Below are positions 5,027 to 11,973 of a DNA stretch of 11,973 bases, piece by piece. The DNA comes from Firmicutes bacterium CAG:145 (GTDB lineage Bacteria > Bacillota > Clostridia > Peptostreptococcales > Anaerovoracaceae), in assembly GCA_000435715.1 (NCBI GenBank), contig FR882601.1, forward strand, positions 138,276 through 150,248, given 5' to 3'. The notes below the pieces were generated by a model. That model did no database searches. It saw only the letters and a list, made by a program, of their open reading frames with translations, and was not told where the DNA came from. Position 1 is the first letter of the stretch. Every line of letters begins with the position of its first letter. The translations under genes and the position numbers were made by a program.

Positions 5027-6691
5027 CTATTTTAAAACTGCTCCTGTGTTGGCGGAAGATACGAGTCTTGAGTATCTTGCCAGCCACCCGCTCTTCACGT
5101 TTGGTTCGGGTTTAACGTAAGACTTCTTTCTCTCTTTTAGCTCTTCATCCGAAACACGAGCGTTTATCGAGTATTCAGGAATATTTATGTCGATGATGTC
5201 ACCTTCTCTTATAAGTCCTATCACTCCGCCGTCGGCGGCTTCAGGGCTTACATGGCCTATGGAAGCGCCTCTGCTGGCTCCGCTGAAACGTCCGTCGGTA
5301 ATGAGAGCGACGGTCTTGTCGAGACCCATTCCGGCCAGCGCGCTGGTAGGGTTGAGCATTTCTCTCATGCCCGGGCCGCCCTTAGGACCCTCGTATCTTA
5401 TTACGACCACCTGACCGTCCTTTATCTTGCCGTCGTATATGGCGGCTATGGCGTCGTCCTCGCAGTCGAACACTCTTGCGGGGCCTGAGTGAACCAGCAT
5501 TTCCGGAGCAACTGCGCTCCTCTTTACTACACAGCCGTCCTTGGCGATGTTGCCCCACAGTATGGCTATGCCGCCGGTGGCGCTGTACGGATCGTCTATA
5601 GGTCTGATGGCTCCCGTATCTCTTATGCCTCGTCCCTCTATGTTTTCTCCGACGGTCTTGCCGCTTACGGTAGGAAGAGCAGTGTCTATCAAACCCTTTG
5701 AGGCCAGCTGAGCCATGACGGCAGGAACGCCTCCCGCATTGTCCAGGTCGTGCATGTGAGTGCCTCCGGCAGGAGCCAGATGACACAGATTAGGAGTAAC
5801 CTGACTGATTTCGTTAAATACGTTCAAATCCAAGTCTACCCCCGCCTCGTGGGCTATCGCCAATAAGTGAAGAACGCTGTTTGAGGAGCATCCAAGAGCC
5901 ATGTCGCAGGCTATGGCGTTTCTCACGGATTTTTCATTTATTATATCTCTGGCCGTGATGTTTTTTTCGATGAGATCCATTACAGCCATCCCTGCATGTT
6001 TAGCCAGCATTATTCTCTTTGCTGAAACAGCCGGAATACTTCCGTTTCCGGGAAGCGCAATACCGATGGCCTCGCACAGACAGTTCATGCTGTTGGCGGT
6101 GTACATTCCGGAACATGATCCGCATCCGGGACACACGTTCTGCTCATATTCTTTCAATCCTTCATCGTCAATGATGCCGGCCTTTCTGGCTCCTACAGCC
6201 TCGAACATCTTGGATAGACTGGTTTCGGTGCCGTTGACAAGACCCGACATCATCGGACCTCCGGAACATACGATGGCCGGCAGATCCATTCTGGAAGCCG
6301 CCATGACCATGCCCGGAACTATCTTGTCGCAGTTAGGGACCAGTACCATGCCGTCGAAAGCGTGAGCCATCACCATGGTCTCCACGCTGTCTGCTATCAG
6401 CTCGCGGCTGGCGAGAGAATACTTCATGCCGATGTGTCCCATGGCTATGCCGTCGCAGACTCCGATGGCCGGAACCATTATGGGAGTTCCTCCGGCCATT
6501 CTTACGCCGGCCTTTACGGCCTCGGTAATCTTATCAAGGTGCATGTGTCCCGGCACTATCTCGCTGTGAGCCGAAACTACGGCTACGAGAGGTCTCGACA
6601 GCTCTTCTTCCGTATATCCCATGGCATAGAAGAGGCTCCTCATAGGAGCTCTCTCTACGCCTTCAGTAACAAGTTTACTTCTCGTTTTCAT
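5027..6691 (-). CDS. ilvD: Dihydroxy-acid dehydratase
   Basis: A 554-residue IlvD/Edd-family enzyme that dehydrates 2,3-dihydroxyisovalerate and 2,3-dihydroxy-3-methylvalerate to the 2-oxo acids. Visible motifs are EIVPGHMHL (44-52), GVCDGIAMGHIGM (77-89), VPNCDKIVPGM (118-128), CPGCGSCSGMYTANSMNC (187-204) and GRFSGASRG near the C-terminus, whose serine is the likely catalytic base. The VPGH motif, in place of the TPCN motif of plant and cyanobacterial [2Fe-2S] enzymes, suggests the oxygen-sensitive [4Fe-4S] class known from Escherichia coli. Length matches the family (about 555-620). It follows ilvC by 11 bases with AAGAGG 7 bases before the start. Confidence 0.96.
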   Translation of the reverse strand: MKTRSKLVTEGVERAPMRSLFYAMGYTEEELSRPLVAVVSAHSEIVPGHMHLDKITEAVKAGVRMAGGTPIMVPAIGVCDGIAMGHIGMKYSLASRELIADSVETMVMAHAFDGMVLVPNCDKIVPGMVMAASRMDLPAIVCSGGPMMSGLVNGTETSLSKMFEAVGARKAGIIDDEGLKEYEQNVCPGCGSCSGMYTANSMNCLCEAIGIALPGNGSIPAVSAKRIMLAKHAGMAVMDLIEKNITARDIINEKSVRNAIACDMALGCSSNSVLHLLAIAHEAGVDLDLNVFNEISQVTPNLCHLAPAGGTHMHDLDNAGGVPAVMAQLASKGLIDTALPTVSGKTVGENIEGRGIRDTGAIRPIDDPYSATGGIAILWGNIAKDGCVVKRSAVAPEMLVHSGPARVFDCEDDAIAAIYDGKIKDGQVVVIRYEGPKGGPGMREMLNPTSALAGMGLDKTVALITDGRFSGASRGASIGHVSPEAADGGVIGLIREGDIIDINIPEYSINARVSDEELKERKKSYVKPEPNVKSGWLARYSRLVSSANTGAVLK

Positions 6692-6702
6692 ACCTATGCC
6701 TC

Positions 6703-7698
6703 TTATTTCTTCAGCCAGCTCATCATCTTTCTAAGTTCTGCCCCTGTCTTGCACAGCAGATGAGCGGCTTCCTTCTTTCTCGTAGCCAAGAATCTCGCCT
6801 TGCCTCCGGCGTTGAATTCCTGTATGAACTCGCTGGCGAAAGTACCGTCCTGAATTTCCTCGAGAACGTTCTTCATCTCTTTTCTGGTGTCTTCCGTGAT
6901 GATTCTCTTTCCTGTTCTGTAGTCTCCGTATTCGGCAGTATTGGAGATGGAGTATCTCATCTTGTCGAAGCCGCCCTCGTTGATCAGGTCTACGATGAGC
7001 TTCATCTCGTGGATACATTCAAAGTAAGCCATTTCAGGCTCATAGCCCGCTTCTACCAGAGTGTCGAAGCCTGCCTTCATCAACTCGCATACGCCGCCGC
7101 AGAGGACTGCCTGCTCGCCGAACAAGTCTGTTTCGGTCTCTTCCTTGAAAGTAGTCTCGAGGATACCGGCTCTGCCTGCTCCGATTCCGCTGGCATAAGC
7201 CAGAGCGTAATCCTTAGCCTTGCCGGAAGCGTCCTGATATACGGCGATAAGGCTCGGAACGCCCTTACCCTCTACATACTGGCTTCTTACGGTGTGTCCC
7301 GGTCCCTTAGGGGCGATCATGATTACGTCCAGATCCTTTGAAGGAACTATCTGGTTGTAATGGATGTTGAAGCCGTGAGCGAATGCCAGAACGTTGCCCG
7401 GCTTCATGTGCTTCTCTACCTGCTCTCTGTAGATTTGAGCCTGTAATTCATCCGGCATGAGAATCATAACGATATCGCCTGCTTCTGCCGCTTCTTCGAT
7501 TCCCATTACCTTGAGTCCTGCCGCCTCTGCCTTGGCAGTATGAGCAGAGCCCGGTCTGAGGCCTACAACTACGTTGGCGCCGCTTTCCTTAAGGTTCATT
7601 GCGTGGGCGTGGCCCTGGCTTCCGAATCCCAAGACGGCTACTGTCTTTCCGTCGAGCATTGCGAAGTTACAATCTGAATCATAATACTTATTAACCAT
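6703..7698 (-). CDS. ilvC: Ketol-acid reductoisomerase, class I
   Basis: 331 residues, the short class I form. It converts acetolactate or acetohydroxybutyrate to the dihydroxy acids using NAD(P)H and Mg2+. The Rossmann motif is GFGSQG (24-29). Likely catalytic and metal ligands are H108 in FAHGF, K131 in APKGPGH, D191 and E195 in DLFGEQ, E227 and E231 in ECIHE, and S252 in YSISNTAEYGD. The cofactor loop after beta-2 reads GLRPGSAHTAKAE (46-58), with a proline where NADPH enzymes often have a serine. AAAGGAG lies 8 bases before the ATG. The 33-base gap from ilvN is the widest in this operon, but shows no terminator. Confidence 0.97.
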   Translation of the reverse strand: MVNKYYDSDCNFAMLDGKTVAVLGFGSQGHAHAMNLKESGANVVVGLRPGSAHTAKAEAAGLKVMGIEEAAEAGDIVMILMPDELQAQIYREQVEKHMKPGNVLAFAHGFNIHYNQIVPSKDLDVIMIAPKGPGHTVRSQYVEGKGVPSLIAVYQDASGKAKDYALAYASGIGAGRAGILETTFKEETETDLFGEQAVLCGGVCELMKAGFDTLVEAGYEPEMAYFECIHEMKLIVDLINEGGFDKMRYSISNTAEYGDYRTGKRIITEDTRKEMKNVLEEIQDGTFASEFIQEFNAGGKARFLATRKKEAAHLLCKTGAELRKMMSWLKK

Positions 7699-7731
7699 TT
7701 TTCTGTCTCCTTTAAATATGTGATTATTTAT

Positions 7732-8205
7732 TTATTTTTCGATACCGGTTACTCCGGTTCTGCAAATATCAATTATGTCGTAATCTGTCAGCATGTCTAA
7801 AAATGCGTCCAGCTTTTCGGGCGCTCCCGTAAGCTCCAGAACCATCTCGTCCTTTGTCAGGCTGATAATCTTGGCTCTGTAAATGTCTACGATTTCCTTT
7901 ATCTCTTTTCTCATCTCCTTGCCGGCGGCTACCTTTACCATCAGCAGTTCCCTGAAAAAACTCCTCTTGCCGTCGAGAGTCTTGACGCTCCTGACGACCT
8001 CCAGCTTTTCCGTCTGAGACACTATCTGGTGCAGCGTGAGGTTGTCGCCTTCAAAGGTGACGGTTATTCGAGATATGTCCGGATCGTTGGTGGCCGAAAC
8101 GGTCAGGGAATCTATGTTGAACCCTCGTCTTCCGTAAAGGCTGACCACTCTCGTCAATACATTGGCCTTATTGTCCACGTAGATACTGACTACTTCTTTC
8201 TTCAT
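7732..8205 (-). CDS. ilvN: Acetohydroxyacid synthase small (regulatory) subunit
   Basis: 157 residues, the usual length for the regulatory subunit (ilvN/ilvH) that activates IlvB and mediates valine feedback. An N-terminal ACT domain (about 1-75) contains the motifs YGRRGFNIDSLTVSAT and DPDISRITV; the C-terminal domain (about 80-157) contains LLMVKV and the typical end CRTGVTGIEK. The valine-binding loop, N-E-S-G-A-L in Escherichia coli IlvH, reads N-K-A-N-V-L here (12-17), so the conserved glycine is replaced by asparagine. Upstream AGGAGG is 7 bases from the start and the gap to ilvB is 11 bases, so large and small subunits are co-translated. Confidence 0.96.
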   Translation of the reverse strand: MKKEVVSIYVDNKANVLTRVVSLYGRRGFNIDSLTVSATNDPDISRITVTFEGDNLTLHQIVSQTEKLEVVRSVKTLDGKRSFFRELLMVKVAAGKEMRKEIKEIVDIYRAKIISLTKDEMVLELTGAPEKLDAFLDMLTDYDIIDICRTGVTGIEK

Positions 8206-8216
8206 GGTTCTTCCTC

Positions 8217-9884
8217 CTATTCAAACAGCATGTCATCTATAGTTTTGCCGTTTGGAATCATCGGCAACACCTTGTCGTTTACTGCGATATTGCAGTCTAT
8301 CCATACAGGGCCTTCTAACTTGAGAGCCTTTTCAAAGGCTGCGGAAAGCTCATCCATGTCGTTTACTCTGAAGCCGTGACCGCCGAAAGCTTCTATCAGC
8401 TTGACGAAGTCGGTCTTTCTCTCAGGAGTGGTGTTGGAATAGCGTTTTCCGTAGAAAGCCGTCTGCCACTGGTATACCATGCCCAGAACCGTATTGTTGA
8501 ATATTACGGTTATTATAGGCAGGTTGTTGGAAACGGCGGTACAGGCCTCGTTGAGGTTCATATGGAAGGAGCCGTCGCCTGTAAGGTGAATTACTCTCTT
8601 GTCCGGATTGCCCATCTGAGCACCTATGGCGGCTCCGTAGCCGAAGCCCATGGTACCCAAGCCTCCGCTGGATAAGAAGTTTCTAGGGGCAGTCTGCTTT
8701 ACGTACTGGGCCGCCCACATCTGATGCTGGCCTACGTCTGTAACGAAAATCGTCTCTTTGTCGGTGTTGTCGCACAGATGCTCTATTATCTCCTGCGGGT
8801 TCATCTTGCCGTTGGCGTCATTTACCTTGAGCGGCCTCTCCTGATTCCAATTTCTTATCTGATTCATCCAGTCGCTGCGCTCCGCCTTTTCTACCATAGG
8901 TGTCAGAACTTTCAGCACGTCCTTGCAGTCGCCTACGATGTGATCCGCCACGGATACGTTCTTTCCTATTTCGCTCTTGTCTATGTCCACCTGTAATATT
9001 CTGGCGTTTTTGCCGAACTGGTCAGGCTTGAGAGCCACCCTGTCGCTGAACCTGCATCCGAGAGTCAGGATAAGGTCTGCCTCCGCGATGGCCCTGTTGG
9101 CCGCATAGGAGCCGTGCATTCCCAGCATGCCGAAGTATCTCTCGTTGGAGGACGGAACTGCGCCCATTCCCATAAGCGTGGTTACCATAGGAATATCCGC
9201 TTTTTCTGCCAGCTCCATTACTTCTTTGCAGCTTTCGGAGGCTATTATGCCGCCTCCCACCTGTATCACAGGCTTCTTGGCTTCGTTTATGTACTTGGCG
9301 AACTTTGCCGCCTTGGCCTCGCAGTTTTCCGCCTCGGCGTTGCGGATAGGATACGGCTCTGCCGGCTCATAATCTATCATGGCTTCGGTAACGTCCTTTG
9401 TGATATCGACCAGTACAGGACCCTTTCGTCCTTCGTTGGCAATTCTGAAAGCGTTTCTCAGAGCGTCCGCCAGATCCTCCTTATCGTTTACAAAATAATT
9501 ATGCTTTGTTATCGGGAAAGTCACGCCTGTTATACAGATTTCTTGGAACGCGTCCCTTCCTATCAGATGCTTTCCTACGTTGGCTGTGATGAACACCGTA
9601 GGTATGCTGTCCATGTAAGCCGTGGCGATTCCCGTTACCAGATTTGTGGCTCCCGGTCCGCTGGTGGAAAAGGCGACTCCCGTCTTTCCCGTGGCTCTCG
9701 CATATCCGTCGGCGGCGTGAGCTCCTCCCTGCTCGTGGGCCACCAGAACGTGCTTTATCTTGTCGCTGTACTTATAAAGCTCGTCATACAGAAACAACGC
9801 CGTCCCCCCGGGGTAGCCGAACACGGTGTCGACGCCGTGTTCCAGCAGTATGTTCATTACCAGCTGCGCACCTGTCATTTTCAT
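8217..9884 (-). CDS. ilvB: Acetohydroxyacid synthase large (catalytic) subunit
   Basis: A 555-residue ThDP enzyme that condenses two pyruvates, or pyruvate and 2-oxobutyrate, in the first common step of valine and isoleucine synthesis. Motifs include FGYPGGTALFLYDEL (22-36), catalytic Glu51 in AHEQGGAHAADGYARATG, TSGPGATNLVTGIATAYMDS (74-93), GRDAFQE (109-115), ITKHNY (125-130), and the ThDP/Mg2+ motif GDGSF (436-440) to NN (463-464), followed by LGMVYQWQ with Trp473. The segment that is TGQVP in most relatives is TANVG (100-104). I chose the ATG at 9884 because GGAGGG lies just upstream; a longer in-frame start at 9968 lies inside the ATPase gene. Start and upstream stop overlap as ATGA, indicating coupling. 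Confidence 0.96.
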   Translation of the reverse strand: MKMTGAQLVMNILLEHGVDTVFGYPGGTALFLYDELYKYSDKIKHVLVAHEQGGAHAADGYARATGKTGVAFSTSGPGATNLVTGIATAYMDSIPTVFITANVGKHLIGRDAFQEICITGVTFPITKHNYFVNDKEDLADALRNAFRIANEGRKGPVLVDITKDVTEAMIDYEPAEPYPIRNAEAENCEAKAAKFAKYINEAKKPVIQVGGGIIASESCKEVMELAEKADIPMVTTLMGMGAVPSSNERYFGMLGMHGSYAANRAIAEADLILTLGCRFSDRVALKPDQFGKNARILQVDIDKSEIGKNVSVADHIVGDCKDVLKVLTPMVEKAERSDWMNQIRNWNQERPLKVNDANGKMNPQEIIEHLCDNTDKETIFVTDVGQHQMWAAQYVKQTAPRNFLSSGGLGTMGFGYGAAIGAQMGNPDKRVIHLTGDGSFHMNLNEACTAVSNNLPIITVIFNNTVLGMVYQWQTAFYGKRYSNTTPERKTDFVKLIEAFGGHGFRVNDMDELSAAFEKALKLEGPVWIDCNIAVNDKVLPMIPNGKTIDDMLFE

Positions 9885-11155
9885 TTTAATATTCCCTCCG
9901 TTCCCTTTATGTAATCGATGAATTGACGGGCGCTTCTTCCCGAAACACCGCCGTGACGCACTTCCCACTTGTTTGCTTCGCTGTGAAGCACGTCGGAATC
10001 GATCTTTACCTTTTCTTTTATAGCTAAGACTTCTACTATATGATGAAATTCTTCTCTGGTAGGCTTACCGTAATAAATCTGTACTCCGAATCTGTCCGCC
10101 AGACTTAATTTTTCTTCTATGGAGTCGCTTCTGTGGAGATCGCCTATGTGCTCCATGTCATCCCTGTCTTTCCAGGTTTCTTTTATCAGATGCCTTCGAT
10201 TTGAAGTCGCATATATGAGTACGTTTTCAGGCCTCTGTTCAAGACCGCCTTCGATTACGGCTTTCAGATATTTGTATTCCGTCTCGAAGTCCTCAAAGGA
10301 CAAGTCGTCCATGTATATTATGAATCTGTAATTTCTGGCTTTCACGGCGGAAATAATCCTGCCCAGATACTGCATCTGATGCCTGTAGACCTGTATTATC
10401 CTGAGGCCGTCGTCATAGTACTGATTGGCCAGAGCTCTTATGCTGGTGCTCTTGCCCGTGCCTCCATCTCCGAAGAGCAGGACGTTGTTGGCCGGCCGCC
10501 GTTTAAGGAATGCCTCGGTATTGCCCGTCAGCTTTTCTTTCTGCACCTGATAGCCTATGAGGTCGGAAAGCCTTATGTCAGCCAGCACTCTTACAGGCGT
10601 AAAAGAAGCCTTTCCTCCTTCTGTATCCACGGAAAAAGCTTTATTAAGGCCCAGGGTACCTACTCCGTTTTTCATGTAAAATTCCGAGATGTCCTTGAAA
10701 AAGTCCTGAGAATCACAGAGTTTTTTCCTGAGACTTTCCACTACTCTTCCGGAGTCCGACAGGGGCTGTATACTGCTGTAGTTCTTCAGCAGGCAGAAAC
10801 AGTCGTTTCCCAGTTTTTCATCTAACACTGCCGGATCATAGCAGAATATTTTCTCGAGAAGCCTGCAGTCTCTCCTAGCAAAGATATCGTCTTTTTCCTC
10901 TTCTGCTCTCTCGGCAGAAAGGGAAAAGGGATTCTCGTTATAGGCTATATATAAGGCTACAACGCTCTGCCACAGATTGCCCGAAAACCCGTACTTTGAC
11001 GAAAGTTTCAGGATATGTCTTATGGTATTATATGCTTTGGCTCTGAAGTCTTCTGAGACGCTGTCGGCTTCTCTGCACAGATCTGCCATCTCGGCCATGA
11101 TATCCGCGCCTTCTCCTTCGGAAAATATGATCAGATCTTCCAATAATCTATACAT
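9881..11155 (-). CDS. AAA+ ATPase of the DUF815 family
   Basis: A 424-residue predicted cytoplasmic ATPase. The first 185 or so residues are helical and poorly conserved-looking. Residues about 190-420 form an AAA+ module: DLIGYQVQKEKL (198-209), Walker A GDGGTGKS (229-236), Walker B FIIYMDDLSFE (278-288), sensor 1 ATSN (316-319), a LADRFG motif (352-357) with the likely arginine finger, and sensor 2 SGRSARQF (405-412). FIIYMDDLSFE and YATSNRRHL are characteristic of DUF815 proteins, whose substrate and function are unknown to me. The gene begins 5 bases after leuB (GAGGT 7 bases before the ATG), and its stop overlaps ilvB by 4 bases, so it belongs to the biosynthetic operon. No signal peptide or membrane segment is visible. 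Confidence 0.88.
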   Translation of the reverse strand: MYRLLEDLIIFSEGEGADIMAEMADLCREADSVSEDFRAKAYNTIRHILKLSSKYGFSGNLWQSVVALYIAYNENPFSLSAERAEEEKDDIFARRDCRLLEKIFCYDPAVLDEKLGNDCFCLLKNYSSIQPLSDSGRVVESLRKKLCDSQDFFKDISEFYMKNGVGTLGLNKAFSVDTEGGKASFTPVRVLADIRLSDLIGYQVQKEKLTGNTEAFLKRRPANNVLLFGDGGTGKSTSIRALANQYYDDGLRIIQVYRHQMQYLGRIISAVKARNYRFIIYMDDLSFEDFETEYKYLKAVIEGGLEQRPENVLIYATSNRRHLIKETWKDRDDMEHIGDLHRSDSIEEKLSLADRFGVQIYYGKPTREEFHHIVEVLAIKEKVKIDSDVLHSEANKWEVRHGGVSGRSARQFIDYIKGTEGILK

Positions 11156-11160
11156 GTATT

Positions 11161-11973
11161 CTACCTCAGTTTATCTGCTATCAGACTGCCCATCTCAGAA
11201 GTAGCAACTTGTTTCTTTCCCTCTGTCATTATGTCAGGAGTCCTGTAATCGTCTGAGAGGACTGATTTAACAGCCGCCTCGATCATATCGGCTTCTTTTG
11301 TAAGTCCAAAGGTATATCTGAGCATCATAGCTGCGGAAAGTATTGCCGCAATAGGATTGGCTTTTCCCGTGCCTGCTATGTCGGGAGCAGAGCCATGTAC
11401 AGGCTCATACATTCCGAAGGCTCCCTCTGCCAGACTGGCCGACGGAAGCATCCCTATGGAGCCTGTTATCATGCTGGCCTCATCAGAGAGAATATCGCCG
11501 AATATATTGCTGGTCACTATCACATCAAACTGTTTTGGATCATATACCAGCTGCATGGCGGCATTATCCACATAAAAGTTTTCCAGTGTGACTTCAGGAT
11601 ATTTCTCGGCTACCTTAGCTACTGTCTTTCTCCACAGTCTGGAACTTTCCAGCACGTTAGCTTTGTCTACGCTGGTGACTTTCTTATTTCTCTTCATGGC
11701 CATGGAAAATGCGATTTCCGCCACTCTCTCCACTTCTTTTTCAGAATAGAGTTCCACATCATAAGCGGCCTTTCCCATGTCTTGTGTATCTTTCACGCCT
11801 CTCTCGCCGAAATATATGCCTCCCGTCAGCTCTCTCACTACCAGAAGGTCCAGCCCGCCCCGGACTTTTTCTTCTTTGAGAGGACAGGCGTCCTTAAGCT
11901 GATCGAACATTATGGCAGGCCTCAGGTTGGCAAACAGTCCCAGCGCCTTTCTAAGCCCCAGCAGCGCTTTTTC
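11161..11973 (-). CDS. leuB: 3-Isopropylmalate dehydrogenase, C-terminal 270 residues
   Basis: The reading frame is open to the right edge; about 85-95 N-terminal residues are outside, compared with a usual length near 355-365. It oxidises and decarboxylates 3-isopropylmalate in leucine synthesis. Visible motifs are LRKALGLFANLRPA close to the edge, RELTGGIYFG, SVDKANVLESSRLWRK (substrate and Mg2+ residues), SNIFGDILSDEASMITGSIG with the catalytic-site aspartates, and the adenine-binding GSAPDIAGTGKANP, whose pattern fits an NAD-dependent enzyme. Translation could appear to begin at the internal ATG at 11910, but the LeuB similarity continues upstream of it. The stop TAG is followed after 5 bases by the AAA+ ATPase gene; other leu genes may lie upstream. 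Confidence 0.95.
   Translation of the reverse strand, partial: EKALLGLRKALGLFANLRPAIMFDQLKDACPLKEEKVRGGLDLLVVRELTGGIYFGERGVKDTQDMGKAAYDVELYSEKEVERVAEIAFSMAMKRNKKVTSVDKANVLESSRLWRKTVAKVAEKYPEVTLENFYVDNAAMQLVYDPKQFDVIVTSNIFGDILSDEASMITGSIGMLPSASLAEGAFGMYEPVHGSAPDIAGTGKANPIAAILSAAMMLRYTFGLTKEADMIEAAVKSVLSDDYRTPDIMTEGKKQVATSEMGSLIADKLR

Noticed and set aside
5007..5087. 27-residue N-terminal extension of IlvE
   Set aside because: It lies inside the 3' end of ilvD, has no family similarity, and the ATG at 5006 has a purine-rich ribosome binding site and the expected family length.
7699..7731. Attenuator or promoter in the ilvN-ilvC gap
   Set aside because: The 33-base AT-rich gap contains only the ilvC ribosome binding site; I see no hairpin or -35/-10 pair.
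9885..9968. 28-residue N-terminal extension of IlvB
   Set aside because: It overlaps the conserved sensor 2 region of the ATPase gene in another frame. The ATG at 9884 has GGAGGG upstream and an ATGA coupling.

Overview
The window comes from an endospore-forming Firmicute, most likely a member of the Clostridia. It carries a spoIIIA sporulation operon, and its dihydroxyacid dehydratase has the VPGH/CPGCGSC pattern of the oxygen-labile iron-sulfur type. The species cannot be resolved from the sequence. Every gene I accept is on the minus strand, so transcription runs from high to low coordinates.

Region 1 (11973 down to 3936) is a branched-chain amino acid operon: leuB (5' end outside the window), a DUF815-type AAA+ ATPase, ilvB, ilvN, ilvC, ilvD and ilvE. 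Gaps are 33 bases or less, and the ATPase stop overlaps the ilvB start as ATGA. The ilv genes convert pyruvate (or pyruvate plus 2-oxobutyrate) to valine and isoleucine: acetohydroxyacid synthase (IlvBN), ketol-acid reductoisomerase (IlvC), dihydroxyacid dehydratase (IlvD) and aminotransferase (IlvE). LeuB serves the leucine branch. The ATPase is the unexpected member. A hairpin plus U-tract after ilvE ends the unit.

Region 2 (3935 to 3407) is a 529-base gap without a believable gene. It holds the ilvE terminator, two copies of a three-unit array of 36-37 bp inverted-repeat units joined by 6 bp linkers (about 43 bp period), and a strong sigma-E-type promoter facing the sporulation genes.

Region 3 (3406 to 1) is the spoIIIA operon, spoIIIAA-AB-AC-AD-AE-AF and the first 35 codons of spoIIIAG. 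Its products form the mother-cell side of the channel (feeding tube) between mother cell and forespore. The genes are packed by overlaps or short gaps. SpoIIIAF is only 57 residues: the two membrane helices are present but the usual soluble ring-building domain is absent.

The most interesting points are the tandem palindrome array between the two operons, the minimal SpoIIIAF, the AAA+ ATPase coupled to ilvB, and substitutions in both acetohydroxyacid synthase subunits at positions known to set inhibitor sensitivity.
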